Assembly: GCA_947488085.1 (NCBI GenBank)
Contig: CANKYI010000001.1
Coordinates: 2,737,928 to 2,801,927 of the forward strand
Source: an uncultured Erythrobacter sp.
GTDB lineage: Bacteria > Pseudomonadota > Alphaproteobacteria > Sphingomonadales > Sphingomonadaceae
Direction of reading: 5' to 3'
DNA: 64,000 nucleotides
The notes under the pieces are model-generated. The model did not search any database, was not told where the DNA came from, and saw only the letters and a list, made by a program, of their open reading frames with translations. Position numbers and translations under genes: made by a program. The stretch's first letter is position 1; each line of letters opens with the position of its first letter. Of this stretch, positions 41,966 to 51,377 are shown in pieces.

Positions 41966-43540
41966 TCAATTAACCGCCCGATCTTTGCCTTCCCAATAGG
42001 GTGCGCGCAGCTCGCGGCGCAGTATCTTGCCTGATGGGTTGCGGGGTAGAGCCTCGATAAAGTCCACCGATTTGGGGCATTTGTAGCCGGCAATATGTTC
42101 GCGAGCATGGGCAATCATGTCTGCCTCACTCAATTGCTGGCCGTCTTTCAACACAACACATGCCTTCACCGCCTCGCCCCACTTTTGATCAGGCACGCCG
42201 ATCACGGCGACATCGGCAACGCTGGGATGAGCGTAGAGCGCGTTTTCCACCTCGGCCGGGTAGACGTTTTCGCCGCCAGAGATGATCATGTCCTTCACCC
42301 GGTCATGGATGTAGAGATAGCCGTCCTCATCCAGATATCCGGCATCGCCTGTGCGCAGCCAACCGTCTGCATCAATGGTCGAAGCGGTAGCCTCTGGGTT
42401 GTTCCAATAGCGGCTGAGATTGCGCGATGACCGTGTGGCAATCTCGCCCACTTCACCGGTGGGAATCAGGTTGCCATCTGCATCGATGATCTTGATCTCG
42501 ACCCCGTTCAAAGGCTTTCCCACGCTACGCATTTTGGGCGAGCCTTCGGGCACGTGGTCTTCGGGATCGAGCGCGACGATGGTGCCGCTGGTTTCTGTCA
42601 TCCCATACATCTGGACAAAGCCGCATCCGATGACTTCCATCGCCTCGCGCATCAATTCGAGCGGGATGGGCGATGCGCCATAGGTGATGTGGGTGAGATC
42701 GCTGAAATCGACCTGGCGCACACGCGGATGGTTGAGCAGGATTTGGATCGCCGCGGGCACAAGGAATATCTTAGAGATCTTGTATTTCTCGATCAGGTCC
42801 AGCGCCTGTGTCGGGTCATATTCGGGCAAGACAATCGAGGTCGTGCCCGCGATCATAGTGGTCAGACCGTTGCCAGAGCCGCTGATGTGAAAACACGGCA
42901 TCGCAAGCAGAGCGACATCGCCTTCACTGCGTTCCTGCCAATCGCGGATATTGTCGCCATGGCATGCCGGATCGAGGCTCTGGAGCAGTGATCCATGGGT
43001 CAATACCGCGCCTTTGGGGCGCCCAGTCGTGCCCGATGTGTAAAGCTGCAAAGCATCATCTTCGAGCGCAAGTGGCACATCAACGGGATCATCGGAAAAG
43101 CCATCGCGCCATGTGCGATAATCGGTGCCTGCGTGGTCTGGCGCATCGATGCCGATAACGTGTTCCACGCGGGCGCAATCGCCTTTGACCTTGTCCAACA
43201 TCTCGCTGAAGCCTTCGCTGACAAACACGATGCGCGCTTCGCAATTGCCAAGAATATAGGCGACTTCGGGGGCCGCAAGCCGCCAGTTCACCGGGGTCAT
43301 CACCGCGCCGATCTTGGCCGCGCCAAATAATGCCTCGAAATAGAGCGGGTGGTTTTTGCCAAGAAAGCTGACCCGCTCACCCTTGGTCACTCCCGCCGCC
43401 TGTAATGCGCGTGCGATCTTGTTGCTGCCAGCATCAAGCTGAGCAAAGGTCAAAACCTCATCGCCAAATGTGAAGGCGGCAATATCGCCGGTGTTGTGTG
43501 CATGATCCCGCACAATGTCGCAGAACGTCTCCGCTGCCAT
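41966..43540 (-). CDS. Acyl-CoA synthetase (AMP-forming), second copy
   Basis: A 524-residue ANL-superfamily ligase. Motifs: P-loop YTSGTTGRPKGAVLTHG, QMYGMTETSGT, hinge YLYIHDRVKDMIISGGENVY, and catalytic Lys in PRNPSGKILRREL. These are closer to the FadD13/long-chain type than the ligase at 19592. ATG 43540 is preferred, with AGAGGA upstream; ATG 43558 is possible. It heads a three-gene unit (ligase, VOC, NTF2-like) and is divergent from the thioesterase gene. Confidence 0.9.
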   Translation of the reverse strand: MAAETFCDIVRDHAHNTGDIAAFTFGDEVLTFAQLDAGSNKIARALQAAGVTKGERVSFLGKNHPLYFEALFGAAKIGAVMTPVNWRLAAPEVAYILGNCEARIVFVSEGFSEMLDKVKGDCARVEHVIGIDAPDHAGTDYRTWRDGFSDDPVDVPLALEDDALQLYTSGTTGRPKGAVLTHGSLLQSLDPACHGDNIRDWQERSEGDVALLAMPCFHISGSGNGLTTMIAGTTSIVLPEYDPTQALDLIEKYKISKIFLVPAAIQILLNHPRVRQVDFSDLTHITYGASPIPLELMREAMEVIGCGFVQMYGMTETSGTIVALDPEDHVPEGSPKMRSVGKPLNGVEIKIIDADGNLIPTGEVGEIATRSSRNLSRYWNNPEATASTIDADGWLRTGDAGYLDEDGYLYIHDRVKDMIISGGENVYPAEVENALYAHPSVADVAVIGVPDQKWGEAVKACVVLKDGQQLSEADMIAHAREHIAGYKCPKSVDFIEALPRNPSGKILRRELRAPYWEGKDRAVN

Positions 43541-43647
43541 AGATGTGTCCTCTTCCATGTCCCCGTGACTACGCGCCCGGTGAACATCTTGGGATTGGCA
43601 CAATGCATAGCTGATGGTGATGCGGCCAATGCGCTAAGCAGGCTGAG

Positions 43648-44061
43648 ATGACAGATTTAGCCCCACCTGATGGATTTGTGTCCGCGGAGTTCTCAGCCGG
43701 TTTCCTTGATCACGGGGGGCCATATTTTCTGAAGGCGCGCGAAGGGATCCCGATGCTGATCGGGCTGCGCATTTGTGCGCATCATATCAATTACACTGAT
43801 ACAGCCCATGGCGGGGTGCTCTCCACCTTTGCAGATGTGGCTTTAAGCCATGCGGTCTATGATGCCGAGCGGCCGCGCCTCACCCCCTCGACGATTACGT
43901 TGCAGGTCAATTACCTGAGCGCAGCACGGTTGGGCGACTGGTTAGAGGGAGATGTGCGGATTGACCGATTGGGTGGTCGCACTGCCTATACAAGCGGGCA
44001 GATTATGCGAGCGGGCGAGCCGATTGCGACGATGAGCGGGGTGTTTGCGATTAAGCGTTAA
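43648..44061 (+). CDS. PaaI-family hotdog thioesterase
   Basis: A 137-residue hotdog-fold acyl-CoA thioesterase. The active-site region is TAHGGVLSTFADVALSHAV, followed by LQVNYLSAARLGDW. It would release CoA from dead-end acyl-CoA intermediates. It is divergent from the acyl-CoA synthetase and converges with the NTF2-like gene at 44058, with a 4-base overlap. Confidence 0.85.
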   Translation: MTDLAPPDGFVSAEFSAGFLDHGGPYFLKAREGIPMLIGLRICAHHINYTDTAHGGVLSTFADVALSHAVYDAERPRLTPSTITLQVNYLSAARLGDWLEGDVRIDRLGGRTAYTSGQIMRAGEPIATMSGVFAIKR

Positions 44062-44609
44062 CCCAGCCACTTCGCTGCTGCTGGGGTCGAGGGGTCACGT
44101 TCATCGTGATAGCCGCAGGAACCTTCTGGCATGCCTGACAAGTCCACTCCTTCAACATCGCGAAACTCGCGCCAATCATAAAGGCCCGTACGCTGAGCCA
44201 TGCGCCATTCTTGTCCATTGGCACCGGCTCGCTTCTCAAACCGATCAACATAGCGGCCCGCAATCACAGCAGAGTAGACCTTGCCCTTATCCGGAAAGAC
44301 ATCAGCCAGCGGATAGCCCGGCGGGATTGTGTGCATCGCGGTCATGTAGGTTTCGGTGTGGCACACGCTGTCACTTTCAAACCCGAACAACACTTGGCCC
44401 AGCTGATGCTGTGTGATGAGGCATGGGTCAATGACTGCGCGGGCTTGTTCGACAAAGCCCCGCCAATCGCCAATGATGGTGCCAAACTGAAACTGAGCAT
44501 CGTCATGGAACAGATGGTCCATGATGCCCCACCGCCGCCGGTCAATCGCATGGGCATAGGCGGTGATCACGTCGCGGATGGCTTCGCGGTCTTCGAGAGT
44601 TCCATTCAC
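44058..44609 (-). CDS. NTF2-fold/SnoaL-like protein
   Basis: A 183-residue SnoaL-like protein: REAIRDVITAYAHAIDRRRW, HDDAQFQFGTIIGDW and QHQLGQVLFGF. The start is GTG, overlapping the oxidoreductase stop as GTGA. Similar in length and pattern to the protein at 40525. The role is unknown; dehydratase or isomerase activities are known in the fold. Confidence 0.72.
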   Translation of the reverse strand: MNGTLEDREAIRDVITAYAHAIDRRRWGIMDHLFHDDAQFQFGTIIGDWRGFVEQARAVIDPCLITQHQLGQVLFGFESDSVCHTETYMTAMHTIPPGYPLADVFPDKGKVYSAVIAGRYVDRFEKRAGANGQEWRMAQRTGLYDWREFRDVEGVDLSGMPEGSCGYHDERDPSTPAAAKWLG

Positions 44610-45607
44610 TGTTCCAACTCCACGATAACTTTCCCGATATTGTCGCCCGTGAACAGCTTGGCATACGCATCCAGCGTGTTCTCCAGGCCCTGTGTCACAT
44701 CATAAGGCATGGTCAGATCTCCCGATCCAACCCACGTCCGCAGCCGCGCGGTCAATCGCTCACCTTGATCCATAAAGTCAGGGCTAAAGAACCCCTCGAC
44801 CCGCAACCGCCGCATGAGCACTTGATCATATTCGCGTGGGGCGGTGCGCTCGCCCGATCCATAGTCGGATAGCAATCCGCACACCGCGATCCTGCCATAA
44901 TGGTTCATCCGGGTCAGCACTTCATCGAGCACCGGGCCACCGACATTGTCGAAATAGACATCAAAACCGCCCGCCGCGTCCAATTGAGCGCCGACTTTGC
45001 CTGCCTTGTAGTCTACCGCTCCCGCGCAGCCTTGCTCCTCAACAAGATACCGGCATTTCTCCGCGCCCCCCGCAATGCCCCAAGCTTCGCAACCCAGTAA
45101 TCGCGCGATCCGTACCGCCAGCACTCCCGTTGCTCCCGCCGCAGCGGAAACCAGCACTCGCTCGCCGGGCTTGGCAGCGCCGGTTTGTTCAATGCCCCAT
45201 AATGCGGTCCAACCATTCATGCCCAGTGGCCCGAACCATGCGCGCCGATCCCCGACTGTTGGGTCCAGCTTCATCGCGCCTGACATCACCGCATCCACTT
45301 GGCTTAGGGCGCCCCATACTCCAAATGCGCGCACCAAATCGCCCTCGGCAAAGCCATCGGCCCGGCTTTCGATCACTTCGCCGACGACCAGCCCTGTCAT
45401 CGGCGCGCCCACGGGTAGAGGTGGCTGATAGCCATCCTCGCGGTCGGTCAGCCACAACCGCGTGCCCGCATCCATCGACAGCATCGCATTGCGAATGCGA
45501 ATTTCCCCTTCGCCAAGCGGTGCGAGTGGTTCTTCCACCAGCGCCAGTGCGCTTTCAAAGTCGGTGCCCTCAGGGCGGCCCTCAATACGCCAAAAACGGT
45601 TTTCCAT
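44606..45607 (-). CDS. NADP-dependent oxidoreductase, PTGR/CurA-like MDR (copy 3)
   Basis: A 333-residue third paralogue, with IRNAMLSMDAGTRLWL, SAAAGATGVLAVRIARLLGC and YFDNVGGPVLDEVL. It is more divergent than copies 1 and 2. ATG 45607 gives MENRFWRIEG, the expected start; nine further in-frame codons lie upstream. It is coupled to the NTF2-like gene and divergent from the NmrA-like gene. Confidence 0.85.
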   Translation of the reverse strand: MENRFWRIEGRPEGTDFESALALVEEPLAPLGEGEIRIRNAMLSMDAGTRLWLTDREDGYQPPLPVGAPMTGLVVGEVIESRADGFAEGDLVRAFGVWGALSQVDAVMSGAMKLDPTVGDRRAWFGPLGMNGWTALWGIEQTGAAKPGERVLVSAAAGATGVLAVRIARLLGCEAWGIAGGAEKCRYLVEEQGCAGAVDYKAGKVGAQLDAAGGFDVYFDNVGGPVLDEVLTRMNHYGRIAVCGLLSDYGSGERTAPREYDQVLMRRLRVEGFFSPDFMDQGERLTARLRTWVGSGDLTMPYDVTQGLENTLDAYAKLFTGDNIGKVIVELEQ

Positions 45608-45664
45608 GCCTGCTTTGTCCGGCGCGCAGGGCACATGGGCAAGCCGCGCTTTTGTTAGGCGGCT

Positions 45665-45706
45665 ATCACTTTGGTCCGGTGCGTGGTGCCCGTCCCATTC
45701 CTAACC
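45665..45706 (+). promoter_or_regulatory. Shared promoter-like element, copy C
   Basis: ATCACTTTGG (45665-45674) is followed by GGTGCGTGG (45678), GGTGCCCG and ATTCCTAACC. The TTTGG ends 56 bases before the ATG at 45730, matching copies A, B and H. Confidence 0.42.
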
Positions 45707-45729
45707 TTAGCGCCAAAGGGAGATAGGAA

Positions 45730-46677
45730 ATGGCACTCATCACAGTAATCGGGGCATCCGGGCGACAAGGCATGGCGCAGGTCCGTCAAGCACTCAAAGC
45801 AGGCTATGATGTGCGCGCAATCTCGCGTCAGGAGGACCCGTTTGGCGGGGCGAAGATTGACGGGGTGGAGCGTGTCGAAGTGCGGCCAATGGACCTGTAT
45901 GATCCCGCGACCTTCAAAGACGCACTCGAAGGGACCGACTACGTTTTCTACACGCACCCATTGCAGGCGCGCGCAGACCGCGCGGTGCTGATCGGTGACC
46001 TTGGCAAAGCGGCGGCGGAGATCGGCGTCAAACGGCTGGTCTGGAACACGTCGAGCTGGATCCCTGATCGTCCCGGCGACCCGTTCACCTATGCGGGCAA
46101 CACCGCCGGGATTAATGCTTTGTGGCGCTCTGGATGCCCGGGCACCGTGTTTGGCAGCGTGCTGTTTATGGACAATCTGCTGACCAATTGGGCGCGACCA
46201 TTTATCATCGACGAAGGGCGCTATGTGTATCCGCATAACCCGGAGCTGGAGGCGAATTGGATCAGCTTGGATGATGTTGCGCGCTTTATGCTTGCGAGCC
46301 TTGATCGCCCGGACATGGAGGGCGCATGGCTCAACATTGGTGGGCCAGAGCGGTTGGTGGGCAAGCAGGTCACCCAGTACCTAAGCGATGCTTTGGACAA
46401 GCCGATCAAATACGATCCGTGCACGCCAGAGGAGTTTGGCCGCTACTTGGTAGAGGCGGCCGGCGACACCATGCCGGCAGAGATGCGTGACGAATTCGCA
46501 AAGGGTATTCAGGCGTTTTACGAATACAATAACGATGCGCCCACGCGACCGTTCGAAGTCGATATGGATCACGTCTATGAGCGTTTTCCGGAGCTCGACG
46601 GCAAGCTGGAAAACTTAGGCGATTGGACTAAACGCCAAGATTGGGGCGAAAGCAATTTCCGCCCAGCATTTGGCTAG
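45730..46677 (+). CDS. NmrA-like/atypical SDR NAD(P)-binding protein
   Basis: A 315-residue atypical SDR of the NmrA/isoflavone-reductase-like type. The cofactor motif is VIGASGRQGMAQVRQALKAG at the very N-terminus. It lacks YxxxK, as expected for this group, and has NTAGINALWRSG and NWISLDDVARFMLAS. AAAGGGAG precedes the ATG. It may be a redox-sensing protein or a reductase. Eleven bases separate it from the following SDR. Confidence 0.78.
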   Translation: MALITVIGASGRQGMAQVRQALKAGYDVRAISRQEDPFGGAKIDGVERVEVRPMDLYDPATFKDALEGTDYVFYTHPLQARADRAVLIGDLGKAAAEIGVKRLVWNTSSWIPDRPGDPFTYAGNTAGINALWRSGCPGTVFGSVLFMDNLLTNWARPFIIDEGRYVYPHNPELEANWISLDDVARFMLASLDRPDMEGAWLNIGGPERLVGKQVTQYLSDALDKPIKYDPCTPEEFGRYLVEAAGDTMPAEMRDEFAKGIQAFYEYNNDAPTRPFEVDMDHVYERFPELDGKLENLGDWTKRQDWGESNFRPAFG

Positions 46678-46688
46678 GGGAGACCCGA

Positions 46689-47459
46689 TTGACTCGGCGT
46701 GTTGAAGGGAAAGTGGCGCTTGTCACTGGCGGGGCCTCGCGGCCTGGCCTCGGGGCTGCAATTGCTGAGCGCCTGGCGGAAGAGGGCGCGCGCGTCATCC
46801 TCACCGATATTGATCCGGCGGGCGCCGAAGCGACTGCAGCGATGATCAGAGCGAAGAACCTTGATGCAATTGCAGTGGAGCAAGATGTTTCATCACAAAC
46901 GGATTGGGACACCGTGATTGCCAATATCGTGGGCGATTACGGGCGGCTCGATATTCTGGTCAACAATGCCGGTATTCTCGATGTTGCCGATATTGATGCC
47001 GACAATGCGCTTGCCGGATTGAAGCGACAATATGCTGTCAATATCGAGGGCGTGTTTATGGGCACGCAGGCGGCTGTGCGAGCGATGCGAACGGGCAGCG
47101 TTCATGGTTCGATTATCAACCTGTCCTCTGTTGCCGGACTGGTTGGGTTTCGTGGAAGCGCGTCTTATGCTGCGACAAAAGGTGCGGTGAAACTGATGAC
47201 CAAATCAGTCGCATTAGAGACGGCAGCTGACAACATCCGCGTCAACAGTGTTCATCCGGGGATCATCCGCACGAACATGGCGAAAGAGGGGTTGGCTGAC
47301 AATGCGGACAATTATTCCGCAATCGAAGCCGCCATTCCTGTAGGGCGCTTGGGAGAACCGGTGGATATTGCCAATTGCGTGTTGTTCCTGGCCTCAGACG
47401 AAGCGGCCTATGTGACCGGAGCGGAGTTCGTCGTCGATGGTGGATACACGGCGCAATAG
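46689..47459 (+). CDS. SDR-family oxidoreductase
   Basis: A 256-residue classical SDR: TGGASRPGLG (loop longer by two residues), VNNAG, catalytic Ser in NLSSVAG, YAATK and FVVDGGYT. The TTG at 46689 is chosen because GGGGAG lies just upstream and earlier starts would overlap the NmrA-like gene. It is the second gene of that unit and converges with a Rieske oxygenase gene. Confidence 0.8.
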   Translation: MTRRVEGKVALVTGGASRPGLGAAIAERLAEEGARVILTDIDPAGAEATAAMIRAKNLDAIAVEQDVSSQTDWDTVIANIVGDYGRLDILVNNAGILDVADIDADNALAGLKRQYAVNIEGVFMGTQAAVRAMRTGSVHGSIINLSSVAGLVGFRGSASYAATKGAVKLMTKSVALETAADNIRVNSVHPGIIRTNMAKEGLADNADNYSAIEAAIPVGRLGEPVDIANCVLFLASDEAAYVTGAEFVVDGGYTAQ

Positions 47460-47466
47460 AGCGCTT

Positions 47467-48696
47467 TTATTCCGCCGCCGCCCTTTGCTCCGTCGCGAAT
47501 ACCTCTAGTAGCTCATCATCACTCGCATCAAGCAGCTTTGCCGCCCATTGATGGAATACTTGTCCGCCGCGCTCATTCTTGCCGAACAACACTTGGTCAA
47601 GCATACCCGATTGCAATGCTTCATGTTGACGCTTGCCCGTCGCATAATCTTCATCGCGCACCACCACCTCGAGGAAATCAAACTGCTCATGCGCTGATTT
47701 GATGTCTTCCTCTGTCTCTGGTTGGTTTTCCATGACATAGAATTGCGTGGTAAAACTCTCACCCACTTTATCGCCCGGAAATAGCTGAGAGATCATCGCG
47801 CCGCGCTGTCCTCCGCCGTAAAAGCTGGCGATTGAGATGTGCGGGAATATCGTCCAAACCCCTTGGGTTAGGGCATCATCGGGCAGTTCGTCGTCGCTCA
47901 TCACCGACAGATCGAGCATTTCGTCGCTGCCAGTCTTTTGCGCGAATTTGGACGGGCTGGAAAGGCGTTGATGCGGGCCCCAGAAAAAGTAGTTTGCGCG
48001 GTTGAAGAAATCTGCGCCAAACGTGTCTTTGTGCAGGACCGGCAAGTGATAGAAATCGAGATAGCCATCATAGGCCGTCTTCCAATTTGGTCCTGACAGC
48101 GTCCGCTTTGCAAACAAGGTCCAGCCATCAAAACCGAACGCTTCGAGCAATGCGTCATAGCCACACAGATAATCGGCAATCGATAGCTTCGATCCGGTAT
48201 CCAGCGTCGCCCATATTAGGCCCGCGCTTTCGTGCACGGGAAAACGCTTAAGGCACAAAGCGGCCTTATCCACGGCACCAAAATCCTTTGGCGAAGCAAC
48301 GCCGAGGAGGTCGCCATCATTCTTGAAAGTCCACCCGTGATATCCGCAAGTGAAGCGAGAGGCATTGCCGGTTGTGCCGCTGGCCACCACTGGGTTCCCG
48401 CGATGCGAGCACATGTTGAGGAACGCGCCCACGCTTCCATCGCGTTGACGCGAGAGCAGCAGAGGCACTCCGCAAATATCCATTGCCTTGTAATCGCCGG
48501 GTTGCGGCAATTCGCATGAGGGTGCCACCATCAAAGGCAGGCGGCGGAATATCTGGCGCTTTTCACGCTCAAACAATTCGGGATCAGTATAGGTGCTGGC
48601 TGGAATCGCTACGACTTCATCGGCATATTCCATCGTATCCGCCGCGCCATGTTCGATCAGGCTGCGGGTCATCGAAATCAGTTCGGCGCGCGACAT
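47467..48696 (-). CDS. Rieske non-heme iron oxygenase, alpha subunit (second)
   Basis: A 409-residue Rieske oxygenase. Cluster ligands are CSHRGNPV and CGYHGW; the iron site fits NWKTAYDGYLDFYHLPVLH. It is a lone alpha subunit with no beta subunit or electron carrier. ATG 48696 has GGGAGAA upstream; the frame extends 30 codons further without a ribosome site. It lies downstream of the TonB receptor gene but behind that gene's terminator, so it is likely transcribed separately. Confidence 0.86.
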   Translation of the reverse strand: MSRAELISMTRSLIEHGAADTMEYADEVVAIPASTYTDPELFEREKRQIFRRLPLMVAPSCELPQPGDYKAMDICGVPLLLSRQRDGSVGAFLNMCSHRGNPVVASGTTGNASRFTCGYHGWTFKNDGDLLGVASPKDFGAVDKAALCLKRFPVHESAGLIWATLDTGSKLSIADYLCGYDALLEAFGFDGWTLFAKRTLSGPNWKTAYDGYLDFYHLPVLHKDTFGADFFNRANYFFWGPHQRLSSPSKFAQKTGSDEMLDLSVMSDDELPDDALTQGVWTIFPHISIASFYGGGQRGAMISQLFPGDKVGESFTTQFYVMENQPETEEDIKSAHEQFDFLEVVVRDEDYATGKRQHEALQSGMLDQVLFGKNERGGQVFHQWAAKLLDASDDELLEVFATEQRAAAE

Positions 48697-48787
48697 AAAG
48701 CGTATTCTCCCAGAATTGCCCGCAAGATGAGGCGATTGGCGCGTTCGGCGCAATGCGTGTTTTTGTGAGGAGCGTTGTTTGCGCAAA

Positions 48788-48818
48788 GAAAAACGAGCAA
48801 GCCTTTCGGCCCGCCCGT
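48788..48818 (-). terminator. Rho-independent terminator of the TonB receptor gene
   Basis: On the minus strand an 11-bp stem (ACGGGCGGGCC / GGCTTGCTCGT) with a GAAA tetraloop is followed by five T residues. All 11 positions pair, three as G-T. It starts 25 bases after the receptor stop. Confidence 0.9.
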
Positions 48819-48842
48819 TCCTCTGGTCCCGAGTTGCGCCTC

Positions 48843-51278
48843 TTAGAACCGGAAGCTGGTTTCCACGAACACTTGCCGACCGCGGTTTTGGGTGACCACA
48901 AAGTCATCACCACCAGCCGGCAGGAACGGACGACCACCGGTCGTGTTGGCCCAAATCTCATCAGTGATGTTGGTGCCGACCAGGGCAATCTTCCATCTGC
49001 CATCAGCATCGCCAATCGAGGCGCGCGCATCCAATGCGATATAGCTGTCCTGACGGAAGTCGTTCAGAGTGTCTTCGTTGGTGAAGTAGCTACCCGAATA
49101 AATCGCGTTACCGCCAAGGCCGATTTCCAAACTGTCGCCCAGCGGGATCATCCAATCGAACGCGATATTGCCTGACCATTCTGGGGCCCGCGCCGCACCG
49201 CGACCATCGAGGTCATCACCGGACTGAGTGACGAATGTGTCGCTAAAATCAGCGTCGAGATATGCGATATTGGCAGACAAAGAGAGGCCGTCAATCGGCG
49301 TCCTCCAGCCCATTTCCAGATCAACACCCCGTGTGGTCAATTCACCCGCATTCAATGTCGAGAACTGGATCGCAACCGCGTCGAAGTTTTGAACCTGAAG
49401 ATTGTCGAACACATAGTAATATGCGGTCGCATTCAAGGTTATCGTGCGGTCATTGAACTGCGATTTGATACCAATCTCACCGCCTTCGCTCGTTTCTGAA
49501 TCGTAGATTAAAGCGCCAAAATCGTTGTTCGCCGCCGCGGTTGCCAGGCTGTTTGTGGGCAGCGCGGAATTGTCGATCCCGCCCGATTTAAAGCCGGTTT
49601 TGTAAGAGGCGAAGATATTGATATCGTCGGTCGCCTGATAACGCAGTGTGACTTCGGGCGAGAAATTGTCATCGTTGAATTCGATGGGCCCGGTAAAGAA
49701 CCCTGAGTTCAAGAACGCTCCGCCGGCAAGGAATGCGTGCACATACGGGATGCTGATCGTGTTCGATTTTTCTTCGTCCGTGTAGCGAATGCCGCCGGAC
49801 AATTCGAGTTGATCGGTGATGTTGAAAATCACACTGCCAAACACCGAATAGGCATCGGTGGTTGTTTCGTGACGCCGGTCATAATCGGTCGTGAAGCCGG
49901 TGACCGGGTCAGGTGCAAGCAGCGAAATATTCGCCGCCTGTTCCGCTGTATCAAAGACGAAATCGCGGGTTTCATAAAACGCGCCAACCATGAAGTTGAA
50001 AGGGCCATCCAAATCCGATGTCAGTCGGATTTCTTGGGTGAATTGTTGGAGTTGGTTGTTCGGGTCTGAACAGCCAACGCCTGCCGGCAAAAAGCCACCG
50101 TTCCCATCTGGAAATTGGCCACCATAGGAATAGCAGTCATAATCGGTTGCATCGAGATCAAGATAACCGGTGACCGAGTTCAGCGTCAGATTGTCGCTTA
50201 GATCGAGGTTCCATTTCAACCGGGCAAAGAACAGATCGGTTTCGCCAAAGGGCACACCGCCCCGGCCCACCGCAGCGGATGGGGTCGGGATGGACGCGCC
50301 CAGCGCGGCTGCCGAGTCCGGCAGGAATTGCAGACCGTCGGTCGAGTTGCAGTCATAGCCCGGATCGATGATGACCGCGCCGCCAAGCAGGAAGATCGAA
50401 TCCGCGACACCATTGGCGCCGCAATTGATATCGCCATGGCTGATCGCACCGTCATTTTCGTTGCGAACATATTGCACTTTCAGGTTCGCATCGAAACGGT
50501 CGCTGGGGTCAAAGGCCAGCGTTACGCGCCCAACAAAGTTGGAGCTGGAGCGGCTGTCGCCATGGACCGTCGGCGTGCCGGGCTGGAGATCGACGAAATC
50601 TTCGATGTCATTATATTGCGCGGCGACACGAATGCCGAGCGTGTCTGTCAGAGGTCCAGAAATGAACCCGCCGACAGTGTAGCCTTTTTCTTCAAATTCG
50701 TATTGCGCGTCTCCGCCAATTTCCCAAGTGGCGGTCGGGTCAGCAGAGCGGATCGCAAACACGCCCGCTGATGCCGATTTACCGAAGAACAAGGATTGCG
50801 GACCTTTCAACACGTCGATCTGTGCGGTGTCGAAAAAACCCGCCTGCACGAGGCGCATGGTTGAAACCTGCACCCCGTCAAAATCAAACGCGACTGCGCT
50901 GTCGAATGAGGATGAGATGTTGGAAGAACCAACCCCGCGCAAGCTGAGCTGACCGCCTGAACCCGAGCCGCCTACCTGAACGTTCAGCGTTGGAACGCGG
51001 CTGACCACGTCTGCGACCTGGTCAACGCCATATCGGTCAAGAACCTCGCCGCCGATGACTGTCACTGTCACGGGGACTTCCTGCAAAGTTTCGTTTTGGC
51101 GTCGCGCCTGAACCACGATCACCCGGTCGCCGAATTCGTTCTCGTCCACCGTCTCCGTCTCATTATCCTGAGCCAGAGCGACCTGCGGGATGCTTGCAAA
51201 AGCTGCAATCGCGGCACCGCTCATCAATGCGCGGCGCAAGCCAGATTTTGTGGCAATTCGGGTGTTAAAAGTGGTCAT
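48843..51278 (-). CDS. TonB-dependent outer-membrane receptor
   Basis: An 811-residue receptor. The signal peptide ends at ASIPQVALAQ. A TonB-box-like VIVVQA is followed by the plug domain (VPVTVTVIGGEVLDRYGV, then VLKGPQSLFFGKSASAGVF, about residues 50-165) and a beta-barrel ending in the aromatic C-terminus VFVETSFRF. It imports a substrate across the outer membrane with TonB energy. No sigma/anti-sigma genes are adjacent. In sphingomonads such receptors beside Rieske genes often take up hydrophobic carbon sources; that role is inferred. ATG 51278 has GGGAGAG upstream. Confidence 0.92.
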   Translation of the reverse strand: MTTFNTRIATKSGLRRALMSGAAIAAFASIPQVALAQDNETETVDENEFGDRVIVVQARRQNETLQEVPVTVTVIGGEVLDRYGVDQVADVVSRVPTLNVQVGGSGSGGQLSLRGVGSSNISSSFDSAVAFDFDGVQVSTMRLVQAGFFDTAQIDVLKGPQSLFFGKSASAGVFAIRSADPTATWEIGGDAQYEFEEKGYTVGGFISGPLTDTLGIRVAAQYNDIEDFVDLQPGTPTVHGDSRSSSNFVGRVTLAFDPSDRFDANLKVQYVRNENDGAISHGDINCGANGVADSIFLLGGAVIIDPGYDCNSTDGLQFLPDSAAALGASIPTPSAAVGRGGVPFGETDLFFARLKWNLDLSDNLTLNSVTGYLDLDATDYDCYSYGGQFPDGNGGFLPAGVGCSDPNNQLQQFTQEIRLTSDLDGPFNFMVGAFYETRDFVFDTAEQAANISLLAPDPVTGFTTDYDRRHETTTDAYSVFGSVIFNITDQLELSGGIRYTDEEKSNTISIPYVHAFLAGGAFLNSGFFTGPIEFNDDNFSPEVTLRYQATDDINIFASYKTGFKSGGIDNSALPTNSLATAAANNDFGALIYDSETSEGGEIGIKSQFNDRTITLNATAYYYVFDNLQVQNFDAVAIQFSTLNAGELTTRGVDLEMGWRTPIDGLSLSANIAYLDADFSDTFVTQSGDDLDGRGAARAPEWSGNIAFDWMIPLGDSLEIGLGGNAIYSGSYFTNEDTLNDFRQDSYIALDARASIGDADGRWKIALVGTNITDEIWANTTGGRPFLPAGGDDFVVTQNRGRQVFVETSFRF

Positions 51279-51377
51279 CGTGCTCTCTCCCATTCGAGGT
51301 GTGGATCCAAGTCCAACACCCCAATTCCCCAAGACGCCCGCGCCGCTTCTAATGCGGCTCTCAGCATGGATAGGAGT

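Noticed and set aside
43541..43647. GTGCCAATCCC upstream of the second acyl-CoA synthetase as a copy of the shared element
   Set aside because: No TTTTGG box at the right distance; similarity limited to a few bases.
44836..45726. 296-codon plus-strand frame opposite the third enone reductase
   Set aside because: Proline/arginine-rich translation typical of an antisense shadow, while the minus-strand protein matches two paralogues in the window.
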